Origin: Geodermatophilus sp. TF02-6
Lineage (GTDB): Bacteria; Actinomycetota; Actinomycetes; Mycobacteriales; Geodermatophilaceae
Direction: 5' to 3'
DNA: 64,000 bases
Assembly (NCBI RefSeq): GCF_003319115.1
Contig: NZ_QOHF01000014.1
Coordinates: forward strand, 1-64,000
Part shown: piece by piece, positions 33,876 through 41,504 of the stretch
Layout of the letters: every line of letters starts with the position of its first letter
Numbering within the stretch: the stretch's first letter is position 1
Notes under the pieces: model-generated
Database searches by the model: none
What the model was told of the DNA's origin: nothing
What the model saw: only the letters and a program-made list of their open reading frames with translations
Translations under genes and position numbers: made by a program

Positions 33876-33954
33876 ACTGCCCCCACCCCTCGCGAGCTCG
33901 GGGCGGTGCCCTGGAGGGCGCCGCACTCCTCCCCGTCGGGGGGAGGGGGGCGCC
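33876..33954. terminator. Repeat and hairpin after deoA
   Basis: A diverged family A core (CACCCCTCGCGAGCTCGGGG) is followed by a nested hairpin: GGCGCC at 33917-33922 with 33949-33954, and CCTCCCC at 33928-33934 with 33940-33946. It ends the cdd-deoA operon before the ABC exporter genes. Confidence 0.6.
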
Positions 33955-33985
33955 TCGCCAGCGCGACGGGGGAGACTGTCTGCTC

Positions 33986-34894
33986 GTGACGAGTGCGTCT
34001 GCGGCCGTCGCGGCCGATCTGCGACCCCACCCGGGGGACCCGCTCGACCCCGAGGCGGCGATCTCCGTCCGCGGCCTGGTCAAGCGCTACGGCGAGTCGG
34101 TCGCCGTCGACGGCGTGGACCTCGACATCCGCCGCGGCGAGATCTTCGCCCTGCTCGGCCCGAACGGCGCGGGCAAGACGACGACCGTGGAGATCTGCGA
34201 GGGCTTCCGCAGCCGGGACGGCGGTGAGGTCCGCGTGCTCGGCGCCGACCCCGCCGGCGCACGGCGGTGGTGGAAGGCGCAGATCGGCATCGTGCTGCAG
34301 TCCGGCGCCGGCGACAGCCAGCTGACCTGCCGCGAGCTGCTGCGTGCCCAGGCGTCCTACTACCCGGACCCGCGCGACCCCGACGAGGTGCTCGAGCTGG
34401 TCGGCCTCACCGAGAAGGCCCGCGCCCGGGGCCGGGCGCTGTCCGGTGGGCAGCGGCGCCGGCTGGACGTCGCCCTCGGCATCGTCGGCCGGCCCACCCT
34501 GCTCTTCCTCGACGAGCCGACGACCGGCTTCGACCCCGAGGCGCGGCGGCAGTTCTGGTCGCTGATCCGGTCGCTGCGCGACCTGGGCACCACGATGCTG
34601 CTCACCACGCACTACCTCGACGAGGCCGAGGCGCTGGCCGACCGGGTCGGGGTCATCACCCGCGGGCGGCTGGTGGAGGTCGCCGTCCCCTCCGCGCTCG
34701 GCGGTCGGGGACAGGCCCCGGCCGTGGTGACCTGGACCGAGGACGGCGTGCGGCGCACCGAGGCCACGAGCACGCCGACCGCCCTCGTCCGCGAGCTGAC
34801 CGCGCGGTTCCCCGGAGAGGTGCCCGACCTGGCGGTGACCCGGCCCACCCTCGAGGACGTCTACCTGCGGATGATCGGGGAGTCCGGCCGATGA
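33986..34894 (+). CDS. ABC exporter ATP-binding protein (drug/daunorubicin type)
   Basis: A 302-residue ATPase of the DrrA/CcmA-like family. Walker A GPNGAGKT (58-65), signature LSGGQRRRLDVALGI, Walker B LLFLDEPTTGFD and the H-loop TTHYLDEAEALAD are intact, so it should hydrolyse ATP. The C-terminal 70 residues are the usual extension. GTG 33986 lies 8 bases after GAGACT, a possible -10 box. It overlaps the permease gene by ATGA. The substrate is unknown; the location inside a nucleoside cluster does not establish one. Confidence 0.93.
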   Translation: MTSASAAVAADLRPHPGDPLDPEAAISVRGLVKRYGESVAVDGVDLDIRRGEIFALLGPNGAGKTTTVEICEGFRSRDGGEVRVLGADPAGARRWWKAQIGIVLQSGAGDSQLTCRELLRAQASYYPDPRDPDEVLELVGLTEKARARGRALSGGQRRRLDVALGIVGRPTLLFLDEPTTGFDPEARRQFWSLIRSLRDLGTTMLLTTHYLDEAEALADRVGVITRGRLVEVAVPSALGGRGQAPAVVTWTEDGVRRTEATSTPTALVRELTARFPGEVPDLAVTRPTLEDVYLRMIGESGR

Positions 34895-35718
34895 GCAGCA
34901 CGCTCGGCACCCGGCCCCAGGCGGCCCTGCCCTCGCTCGGCCGGGTCTACCGCACCCGGTCGTCGGTGGAGCTCAAGGAGTTCTTCCGGCAGCGCGAGTC
35001 GGTCGTCTTCACCCTGGCCTTCCCGGTGATCCTGCTCGTCGTCTTCGGCGCCGTCCTCGACTACGACATCGGGTTCGGCATCACGTTCACCCAGTACTTC
35101 ATGGCCGGGATCATCGCCGCCGGCATCCTGGGCGCCAGCCTGCAGAACATGGCCATCAGCATCGCCACCGAACGGTCGGACGGGACGCTCAAGCACCTCG
35201 TGGGCACGCCGATGCCCAAGAGCGCCTACTTCGTCGGCAAGGTCGTGCAGGTCCTCGCGGTCACCGTGTGCACCGTGGTGATCCTGCTGGCGGTCGGGCG
35301 GCTGGCCTACGGCGTCCCGCTGCCCACCGGCGCCGACTGGTTCACCTTCGCGTGGGTGGCCGCCCTCGGGTCGTCGGCCTGCACCCTGCTGGGCATCGCC
35401 GTCTCCAGCCTGCCGAAGAACGGCCGCTCGGCCTCGGCGATGGTCACCCCGATCGCCCTGGTGCTGCAGTTCATCTCCGGCGTCTTCTTCCAGTTCAGCC
35501 AGGTGCCGACGTGGATGCAGACGGTCGCGGCCCTCTTCCCGCTCAAGTGGATGGCGCAGGGGCTGCGGTCGGTGTTCCTGCCCGACGTGCTGGCCGCCCA
35601 GGAGCCGGCCGGCACGTGGGAGCTGGGGCGGGTCGCGCTGGTGCTGGCCCTGTGGTGCGCCGCCGGGCTGGTGCTGTGCGTGCTCACCTTCCGCTGGCAG
35701 GACCGCGGCACCGACTGA
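34891..35718 (+). CDS. ABC-2 type transport permease
   Basis: A 275-residue permease with six helices, starting about VVFTLAFPVILLVVFGAV, and the ABC-2 pattern ATERSDGTLKHLVGTPMPKSAYFVGK between helices 2 and 3 (in parts). The family segment FPLKWMAQGLRSVFLPD lies before the last helix. It forms an exporter with the ATPase it overlaps. Confidence 0.92.
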   Translation: MSSTLGTRPQAALPSLGRVYRTRSSVELKEFFRQRESVVFTLAFPVILLVVFGAVLDYDIGFGITFTQYFMAGIIAAGILGASLQNMAISIATERSDGTLKHLVGTPMPKSAYFVGKVVQVLAVTVCTVVILLAVGRLAYGVPLPTGADWFTFAWVAALGSSACTLLGIAVSSLPKNGRSASAMVTPIALVLQFISGVFFQFSQVPTWMQTVAALFPLKWMAQGLRSVFLPDVLAAQEPAGTWELGRVALVLALWCAAGLVLCVLTFRWQDRGTD

Positions 35719-35739
35719 CCCGGCGTCGCTTCCCACGAG

Positions 35740-35768
35740 GACCGGTGCCGCGCCGTACCGCACCGGTC
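35740..35768 (+). terminator. Hairpin after the ABC exporter
   Basis: A 9-bp stem (35740-35748 with 35760-35768) with an 11-base loop, 22 bases after the permease stop. Confidence 0.5.
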
Positions 35769-35856
35769 AGCTGACCCTCAGCGCAGCACGACGGCTCATG
35801 CGCAGGTGGGGACGGTCCCTGAACGCGCTGTACTCCGGTAGGAGCACGATGTCACG

Positions 35857-36933
35857 GTGTCCGCACCGCTGACGTCCGAAGACCTCCGCCGCGCTCCGAA
35901 GGTCCTGCTGCACGACCACCTGGACGGCGGGCTGCGGCCGCAGACGGTGCTCGAGCTCGCCGACGAGTGCGGCTACCGCGGCCTCCCGACCGGCGACCCC
36001 GACGAGCTGGGCCGCTGGTTCCGCGCGGCCGCCGACTCCGGCTCGCTGGTGCGCTACCTGGAGACGTTCACGCACACCGTGGCGGTGATGCAGCGCCCGG
36101 AGGCGGTCCGGCGGGTGGCCCGCGAGTGCGCGCTCGACCTGGCCGCCGACGGCGTCGTGTACGCCGAGGTGCGCATGGCCCCGGAGCTGCTCACCGCGGC
36201 GGGCACGCCGATCGAGGAGGCGGTCGAGGCGATGCTCGACGGCTTCGCGCAGGGCAGCGCCGAGGCGGCCGCGGCGGGCACGCCGATCACCGTCGGCACG
36301 CTGCTGTGCGCCATGCGGCAGCACGACCGGTGGGACGAGGTCGCCGGGCTCGTCGTCCGCTACCGGGACGCCGGGGTGGTCGGCTTCGACCTGGCCGGCC
36401 CGGAGCTCGGCTTCCCGCCGGACCGGCACCCCTCGGCGATCGCCCTGCTCGACCGGGCCGGCGCGCACCGGACCGTCCACGCCGGGGAGGCCGCGGGCGT
36501 CGACAGCATCGTGGCCGCGCTGGACGGCGCCCGCGCCGAGCGGCTGGGCCACGGGGTCCGCATCGCCGACGAGGTGGGCGCCGACGGATCGCTGGGCCCG
36601 GTGGCCAAGCGGGTCCGCGAGGACCAGGTGACGCTGGAGGTCGCGCCGTCGTCCAACGTGCAGACCGGCGCCTACCCGTCGCTGGCCGAGCACCCGGTCG
36701 ACCGGCTGCACCGGCTGGGCTTCGCGGTCACCGTCAACACCGACAACCGGCTGATGAGCGGGGTCTCGGTCACCAGCGAGCTCGCCGCCGTCGCCGCCAC
36801 CTTCGGCTGGGGCTGGGACGACGTCCAGACGGTGACCGAGCGCGCGCTGGCCGCCGCGTTCGTGCCCGAGGACGAACGGGCCCGGCTGCTGGCCGACGTC
36901 GTCCGCCCGGGGTACGCGCTGCTGCGAGGCTGA
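35857..36933 (+). CDS. add: Adenosine deaminase
   Basis: A 358-residue zinc amidohydrolase converting (deoxy)adenosine to (deoxy)inosine, feeding punA at 53112. Metal and catalytic motifs are LLHDHLDGG (H19, H21), TVHAGEAAG with the catalytic Glu, RLGHGVRI and the NTDNRLMSG Asp pair. The start used is GTG 35857. A GGAG at 35841 is better spaced for an ATG at 35849, which opens a 7-codon ORF (MSRCPHR) overlapping the add start in another frame, so add may be translated by reinitiation or have a different start. Confidence 0.95.
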   Translation: MSAPLTSEDLRRAPKVLLHDHLDGGLRPQTVLELADECGYRGLPTGDPDELGRWFRAAADSGSLVRYLETFTHTVAVMQRPEAVRRVARECALDLAADGVVYAEVRMAPELLTAAGTPIEEAVEAMLDGFAQGSAEAAAAGTPITVGTLLCAMRQHDRWDEVAGLVVRYRDAGVVGFDLAGPELGFPPDRHPSAIALLDRAGAHRTVHAGEAAGVDSIVAALDGARAERLGHGVRIADEVGADGSLGPVAKRVREDQVTLEVAPSSNVQTGAYPSLAEHPVDRLHRLGFAVTVNTDNRLMSGVSVTSELAAVAATFGWGWDDVQTVTERALAAAFVPEDERARLLADVVRPGYALLRG

Positions 36934-36966
36934 TCACGGCAGGAATGCCGAGGCGGCCTGCGCTGC

Positions 36967-36972
36967 TAACCT
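36967..36972 (+). promoter_or_regulatory. -10 element (TAACCT, extended) of the DEAD-box gene
   Basis: TGC-TAACCT is an extended -10 match. Transcription would start near 36980, giving a leader of about 165 bases. That leader contains a 9-bp palindromic stretch (37001-37019) and an in-frame upstream ATG at 37021. Confidence 0.45.
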
Positions 36973-37146
36973 GGGTGGACCGGCACTCGCCGGTCATCCT
37001 CCCGGACGGTCCGTCCGGGCATGAGCGCATCCGTGCAGATCCCAGCGCGTCTCCTGACGTCGGTGATCGCCAGTGAGGACGCCGGTCGACGGTGTCCGCG
37101 CACCACCACGGGACGCGCCCGAGAAGCATCGGAGTCCCACACCCGC

Positions 37147-38640
37147 ATGACCACGTTCGACACCGTCGACGTCCAGACCACCACGGACACCCCCACCGCC
37201 ACCGGCCCGACGTTCGCCCAGCTGGGCCTGCCCCAGCAGCTGGTGACCGCCCTGGAGCGGCGCGGCATCCGCACCCCCTTCGCCATCCAGGCCTCCGCCC
37301 TGCCCGACGCCCTCGCCGGGCGCGACGTGCTCGGCAAGGCCGCGACCGGCTCGGGCAAGACGCTGGCCTTCGGCCTGCCGCTGCTCGCCCGGCTCGGCGA
37401 GGACGTGCGGCGCGGCCCCCGCGCTCCGCGCGCGCTGGTCCTCGTGCCGACCCGCGAGCTCGCCCAGCAGGTGCACGACGCCCTCGCCCCGCTGGGCCAG
37501 TCCGTCGGCGTGCACCTGACCACCGTCTACGGCGGCGCCTCGATGTACCGCCAGATCCAGCAGCTGCGCCGCGGCGTCGACGTCGTCGTCGCCACCCCCG
37601 GCCGGCTGCAGGACCTCATCGGCCAGGGCGAGTGCACCCTCGACGAGGTCTGCGTGACCGTCGTCGACGAGGCCGACTTCATGTCCGACCTCGGCTTCCT
37701 GCCGGACGTGCAGGAGCTGCTCGACCAGACCCGCCCCGACGCCCAGCGGCTGCTGTTCTCGGCCACGCTGGACGGCGAGGTCGACGCCCTGATCCGCCGG
37801 TACCTGACCGACCCGGCCCGGCACGAGGTCCAGCGCCCCGGGGACGCCGCCCCGCCGGCCGAGCACCTGGCCTACAGCGTCGCCTTCCGCGACAAGGTGT
37901 CGGTGACCGAGCAGCTGGCCGGGCGCCCGGGCCGCACGCTGATCTTCGTGCGCACCCAGCTCGGCGCCGACCGGCTGGCGGAGAACCTGCAGAACGCCGG
38001 GGTGAAGGCCGCGGCCATCCACGGCGGGCTGCCGCAGGGGGCCCGCCGCCGGGCGCTGGAGGCGTTCAGCGACGCCCGCAGCCCGGTGCTCGTCGCCACC
38101 GACGTCGCCGCCCGCGGCATCCACGTCGACGACGTCTCGTTGGTGCTGCACTACGACCCGCCGGCCGACCACAAGACCTACCTGCACCGCTCGGGCCGCA
38201 CCGCCCGCGCCGGCGCCGGGGGCGTGGTGGTCTCGCTGCTGCTGCCCGACCAGGTGGGCCAGGCCAAGCGCCGGTTCCGCCAGGCCCGGGTCGAGCCGAC
38301 CGTGACCCGCATCCGCCCGGGTGACGCCCCGATCGCCGAGCTGGTCGCCAGCGGCGTGCCGGTCGAGCCGGTTCAGCGGCCGGCGCGCGAGCCGCGCCGG
38401 CCGGTCGGTGCCCACGCGGGCCGGCGTCCGCGGCGGGACGGCGACCGGCCGCGCCGGCCCTACGGGGACCGTCCGCGTCGGGACGGCGACCGCCCGGCCG
38501 CCGAGCGCGCGTACGGCGACCGGCCCCGCGGGTCCCACGGCGAGCGGTCGGGGGCCGACCGCCGGGGCGGGGAGCGGCGCACCGGCCCGTACCGGGGTCA
38601 GGGGCGGCGACCCCGCTCCTGGGCGGACTCCTCGGACTGA
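37147..38640 (+). CDS. DEAD-box RNA helicase
   Basis: A 497-residue ATP-dependent RNA helicase. The Q-motif region PTFAQLGL and TPFAIQASALP, Walker A ATGSGKT (66-72), PTRELAQQ, the DEAD box at 174-177, LLFSATLD and the C-terminal ATDVAARGIHVDDV and HRSGRTARAG motifs are complete. A basic tail from about residue 410 carries repeated GDRPRR-like units, typical of RNA-binding tails. The ATG at 37147 begins at the expected N-terminus; an upstream in-frame ATG at 37021 would add 42 unconserved residues. The long leader suggests cold or autoregulatory control, which is inference. Confidence 0.93.
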   Translation: MTTFDTVDVQTTTDTPTATGPTFAQLGLPQQLVTALERRGIRTPFAIQASALPDALAGRDVLGKAATGSGKTLAFGLPLLARLGEDVRRGPRAPRALVLVPTRELAQQVHDALAPLGQSVGVHLTTVYGGASMYRQIQQLRRGVDVVVATPGRLQDLIGQGECTLDEVCVTVVDEADFMSDLGFLPDVQELLDQTRPDAQRLLFSATLDGEVDALIRRYLTDPARHEVQRPGDAAPPAEHLAYSVAFRDKVSVTEQLAGRPGRTLIFVRTQLGADRLAENLQNAGVKAAAIHGGLPQGARRRALEAFSDARSPVLVATDVAARGIHVDDVSLVLHYDPPADHKTYLHRSGRTARAGAGGVVVSLLLPDQVGQAKRRFRQARVEPTVTRIRPGDAPIAELVASGVPVEPVQRPAREPRRPVGAHAGRRPRRDGDRPRRPYGDRPRRDGDRPAAERAYGDRPRGSHGERSGADRRGGERRTGPYRGQGRRPRSWADSSD

Positions 38641-38652
38641 GCACACGACACC

Positions 38653-38699
38653 GACGGCAGCGGCCGGCTCCGGGTCTCCCGGCGCCGGCCGCTGCCGTC
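38653..38699 (+). terminator. Strong terminator after the DEAD-box gene
   Basis: A 16-bp outer stem (38653-38668 with 38684-38699) stacks on a 5-bp inner stem (38670-38674 with 38678-38682) with a TCT loop. It starts 13 bases after the stop. Confidence 0.85.
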
Positions 38700-38738
38700 C
38701 GTGGGTCGTGCACCGCTCCCGTCCCCGCCCGTCTTGAT

Positions 38739-38810
38739 GTTGATCATGGGGTTGTCGCCGCCAGACACGCCGGCGCACGCGTGTCGTACGACGACAACCC
38801 CATGATCAAC
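38739..38810. terminator. Long inverted repeat (19-bp arms) with an inner hairpin
   Basis: Perfect arms 38739-38757 and 38792-38810 (GTTGATCATGGGGTTGTCG and complement), enclosing a second 7-bp stem 38764-38770 with 38779-38785. It lies between the convergent DEAD-box and acidic-protein genes, beyond the DEAD-box terminator. Confidence 0.8.
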
Positions 38811-38841
38811 CCGGGGAGGAGGGGCGACCCCCCTACAGGGC

Positions 38842-38921
38842 CCCGCCGCGAGCCTGGTGACGTACTGGAACGGCCCCCTGCAGGGCCCCGCCGCGAGCTT
38901 GCGAGCGGTGGGGGCAGGGGG
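38842..38921. repeat. Family A structured repeat, partial plus full copy
   Basis: The full copy has an 8-bp outer stem, 38874-38881 with 38914-38921 (CCCCCTGC / GCAGGGGG), around CCGCCGCGAGCTTGCGAGCGG. A partial copy (GGGCCCCGCCGCGAGCCTGG) precedes it. It ends 8 bases before the acidic-gene stop. Confidence 0.75.
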
Positions 38922-38928
38922 TCCTTCT

Positions 38929-40422
38929 TCAGTCGCGGAAGACCAGCGCCCCGCCGACCTGGGTGACGACCTCGTCCCACGCGCGCCGCAGTTCGGCGGC
39001 GTCCTCGGCGCGCAGCGGTGCGTCGGGCTCGCGCTCGGCGCGGGCGACCGCCCGGCCCAGCGGGGTGCCCGGATGCAGCAGCTCGTCGACGCGGGTCAGC
39101 CCGGCGTACTCGGCGACGTCCCGCACGCCCTCCACCGGCTGGGTCAGCGCCCGGTGGGCGACCAGCCCGGCCGCGCCGTCGGCGACCTCGGTGAGCACCT
39201 CGGTGAGCTCGGCGAGGTCGTAGCGGTCCTGCTCGGCGGGCAGCGGCGGGGTGTCGGTGTCGGCCACCTCCGCCCACGAGGCGATCTCGGTGAGGTCGTG
39301 GTCCTCGTCGCCGGCGCAGAAGCGGGTGAGGTCGGCGGGGGAGGCGAACAGGTACACCTCGCCGTCCCGCCCGAGGAAGCGGGCCCGGTCCTCGACGTAG
39401 CAGCGCAGCGTCACACCGGCGCCCTCCGGGACGACGACCTCGACCGGCAGGATGCCGACGGCCTCCCAGAAGGCGGCGGCCCTCGCCACCTCGGCCGGCG
39501 GTGCGCTGACCCGGCCCGGGTGCGCGATGGTGCTCACGCCGGGGGACGCCGGGGTCTGCGCCGCGGAGGCCGCCGTCGCACCGCCGGCCGGTCGGGCCGC
39601 CGGGGCAGCCCCCACGACGTCGTCCGCCGCGTCGTCCTCGTCCTCCTCGGCCGGGGGGTAGTCGTCCAGGCCGACCGTGCCGCCGCCGGTCCAGTCCAGG
39701 TGGACGCCGAGCTCCTCGAGGACGTCCTCCCACAGGTCGTCGAGGGCCGCGCCGACGCCGGCCCACGCGTCTTCCCCGGAGCGGCCGACGAACGCCTCCA
39801 CCCCCAGACCGAGCGAGCCGACCTCCGGGCGGGCGACCAGCTCGGCCAGCGCCGCGAACTCCCCACCCCGTACCACGTCGGCCGGACGGCGGTCCAGGTC
39901 GACGTCGGCGTCGACGTCGCGCTCCTCATCCTCGTCGGTCAGGTCCTCGTCGGTCAGCTCGTCGTCGACGTCCTCGTCGACGACGTCCGCGCCGCCGGTG
40001 TCCTCGTCACCGCTGTCGTCGTCGAGGTCGAGGCACTCGGCCAGCCGGGTGACGACGTCGATGGTCGCGGCCAGCTCCTCGACCGCCCACCGGTCCGGGT
40101 CCTCCGCGGCGACGTCGTAGACGCCGTCGAGGTCGTAGCGGTGGTCGTCGTCGGGGGTCAGGTCGGCCGCGCCCAGGCCGACGACGACCGGCCAGACCGG
40201 GTGGTCGGCCAGGTCGTGGTCGGTGCGGGTCCGGCAGAACGCCGCCAGCGCCGCCGGGGTCGGGAAGAGGTGGACGCGGGCCCGGTCGTCCTCGGAGGTG
40301 CCGAGGAAGGCCTGCCACTCCTCGCCGTCCTCCTCCCAGGGCGGAGCCCACAGGGTGAAGCCGGTGCGGTCGTCGACGGTGAGGGCGATGGGGACGATGC
40401 TGGGCCGGGCCACGGGGCTCAT
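38929..40422 (-). CDS. Acidic protein with an internal duplication, unknown function
   Basis: A 497-residue very acidic protein. An N-terminal module (LWAPPWEEDGEEWQAFLG, then RVHLFPTPAALAAFCRTR, HDLADHP and HRYDLDGVYDV) recurs in the C-terminal half (YVEDRARFLGRDGEVYLF, SPADLTRFCAG, HDLTEIA and DRYDLAELTEV), so the gene arose by duplication and fusion. Between them runs an Asp/Glu run (about residues 130-165) and a Pro/Ala linker. There is no signal peptide, membrane segment or catalytic motif. Related actinobacterial proteins are, I recall, sometimes labelled 'primosomal protein', a name nothing here supports. ATG 40422 overlaps the stop of an upstream 48-codon ORF as ATGA. Confidence 0.75.
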   Translation of the reverse strand: MSPVARPSIVPIALTVDDRTGFTLWAPPWEEDGEEWQAFLGTSEDDRARVHLFPTPAALAAFCRTRTDHDLADHPVWPVVVGLGAADLTPDDDHRYDLDGVYDVAAEDPDRWAVEELAATIDVVTRLAECLDLDDDSGDEDTGGADVVDEDVDDELTDEDLTDEDEERDVDADVDLDRRPADVVRGGEFAALAELVARPEVGSLGLGVEAFVGRSGEDAWAGVGAALDDLWEDVLEELGVHLDWTGGGTVGLDDYPPAEEDEDDAADDVVGAAPAARPAGGATAASAAQTPASPGVSTIAHPGRVSAPPAEVARAAAFWEAVGILPVEVVVPEGAGVTLRCYVEDRARFLGRDGEVYLFASPADLTRFCAGDEDHDLTEIASWAEVADTDTPPLPAEQDRYDLAELTEVLTEVADGAAGLVAHRALTQPVEGVRDVAEYAGLTRVDELLHPGTPLGRAVARAEREPDAPLRAEDAAELRRAWDEVVTQVGGALVFRD

Positions 40423-40565
40423 CCTGCCCGGTCCCGCCGCGGTCGCGCCTCGGGGTTCAGGCCGGGACCGGGCGCCTCGACGTCCCCGGCGTCCCCGGCG
40501 TCCCCGGCGCGCTTGCCGCGGCGGACGACCGCCTCGACCCTCGGGTGGCGGTCCTGGACCCCCAT
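40419..40565 (-). CDS. 48-codon ORF coupled to the acidic-protein gene
   Basis: ATG 40565 begins MGVQDRHPRVEAVVRR, continues through a GDAGDAGD stretch made by three tandem 9-bp GTCCCCGGC units, and ends at a TGA overlapping the next ATG (ATGA). Reading upstream in frame gives TWHPMGV, which resembles the C-terminus TVWHPIGL of the half-size aldehyde dehydrogenase that ends at 40638 on the other side of a family A repeat. It may be the severed tail of that gene, now serving as a coupling ORF. Confidence 0.4.
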   Translation of the reverse strand: MGVQDRHPRVEAVVRRGKRAGDAGDAGDVEAPGPGLNPEARPRRDRAG

Positions 40566-40583
40566 CGGGTGCCAGGTGGAGGA

Positions 40584-40632
40584 CCCCGTCCTCCTCACCG
40601 CTCGCAAGCTCGCGGCGAGCCTCTGGACGGGG
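40584..40632. repeat. Family A structured repeat at the aldehyde dehydrogenase 3' end
   Basis: An 8-bp outer stem, 40584-40591 with 40625-40632 (CCCCGTCC / GGACGGGG), around CTCGCAAGCTCGCGGCGAG. The flanking sequences are similar: GGGTGCCAGG just before and GGATGCCAGA just after the element, each encoding WHP on the minus strand. Confidence 0.75.
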
Positions 40633-40637
40633 CCGGT

Positions 40638-41504
40638 CTACAGCCCGATCGGATGCCAGACGGTCTTTGTCTCCAGGAACGGCGTCAGCCGGGACAGTCC
40701 CGGGTCCGCGGTCCAGTCCGGCTCCTCCGCGGGTGGGCGCAGCACCCGCTTGACGCTGCCGGCGGCCAGGCGTTCGAGCTCCATCGCCTGCCCGGCGGGG
40801 GCGCCGGTGAGGTCGACGGCGTCGACGTCGTCGTGCTCGGCCAGCCACGGGCCGATCTCGCCGGCGTCCCCGGTGAGCAGGTTGGCCACCCCGCCGGGGA
40901 CGTCGCTGGTGGCCAGCACCTCGCCGAGGGTGACCGCGGGCAGCGGCCGGTTCCGCGACGTGACGACGACGGCGGTGTTGCCGCCGGCCAGCACCGGGGC
41001 GAGCACGCTGACCAGGCCGAGCAGCGAGGAGCGCTGCGGCGCGAGGACGGCGACGACGCCGGTGGGCTCGGGCAGCGAGAAGTCGACGTACGGGCCGGCG
41101 ACCGGGTTGACCCCGCCGAGGACCGCGGCGAGCTTGTCGGTCCACCCGGCGTACCAGACCCAGCGGTCGACGGCGGCGTCGACGGCGGCGCGGGCCTTCG
41201 ACGTCGACAGCCCCTCCAGCGCCGCGACCTCCTCGCAGAACTGCGCGGACCGGCCCTCCATCACCTCGGCGACCCGGTAGAGGACCTGGCCGCGGTTGTA
41301 GGCGGTGGCTCCCGACCACTTCGGGAACGCGGCGCGGGCGGCGACGACGGCGTCCCGGGCGTCCTTGCGGGAGGCGCGGGCGACGTTGGCCAGGAAGGAG
41401 CCCCGGGCATCGGTGACCTCGTAGGTGCGCCCCGACTCCGAGCGCGGGAAGGCCCCGTTCACGTAGAGCTTGTAGGTCTTGCGGACCGAGAGCCGCTCGC
41501 TCAC
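40638..41504 (-). CDS. Aldehyde dehydrogenase-like protein without catalytic domain
   Basis: A 288-residue protein matching only the N-terminal (NAD-binding) part of aldehyde dehydrogenases: LYVNGAFPRSESGRTYEV, AFPKWSGATAYNRGQVLYR, VAVLAPQRSSLLGLVSVLAPVLAGGN in parts, and GGVANLLTGDAGEIGPWLAEH. Full enzymes have about 480 residues. The ELGGK Glu and the catalytic Cys are absent; only a D-A-VDLTGAPAGQAMELE stretch marks where the active-site half should begin. It overlaps the complete aldehyde dehydrogenase by GTGA. Similar short partners beside deoC occur, as I recall, in other Actinobacteria, so it may be a structural or regulatory partner rather than debris. Confidence 0.8.
   Translation of the reverse strand: MSERLSVRKTYKLYVNGAFPRSESGRTYEVTDARGSFLANVARASRKDARDAVVAARAAFPKWSGATAYNRGQVLYRVAEVMEGRSAQFCEEVAALEGLSTSKARAAVDAAVDRWVWYAGWTDKLAAVLGGVNPVAGPYVDFSLPEPTGVVAVLAPQRSSLLGLVSVLAPVLAGGNTAVVVTSRNRPLPAVTLGEVLATSDVPGGVANLLTGDAGEIGPWLAEHDDVDAVDLTGAPAGQAMELERLAAGSVKRVLRPPAEEPDWTADPGLSRLTPFLETKTVWHPIGL

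Noticed and set aside
33986-35718. The ABC exporter pair as part of the nucleoside importer
   Set aside because: It is an ABC-2 exporter with a single ATPase domain, separated by a hairpin cluster from deoA; the importer already has its own ATPase and two permeases.
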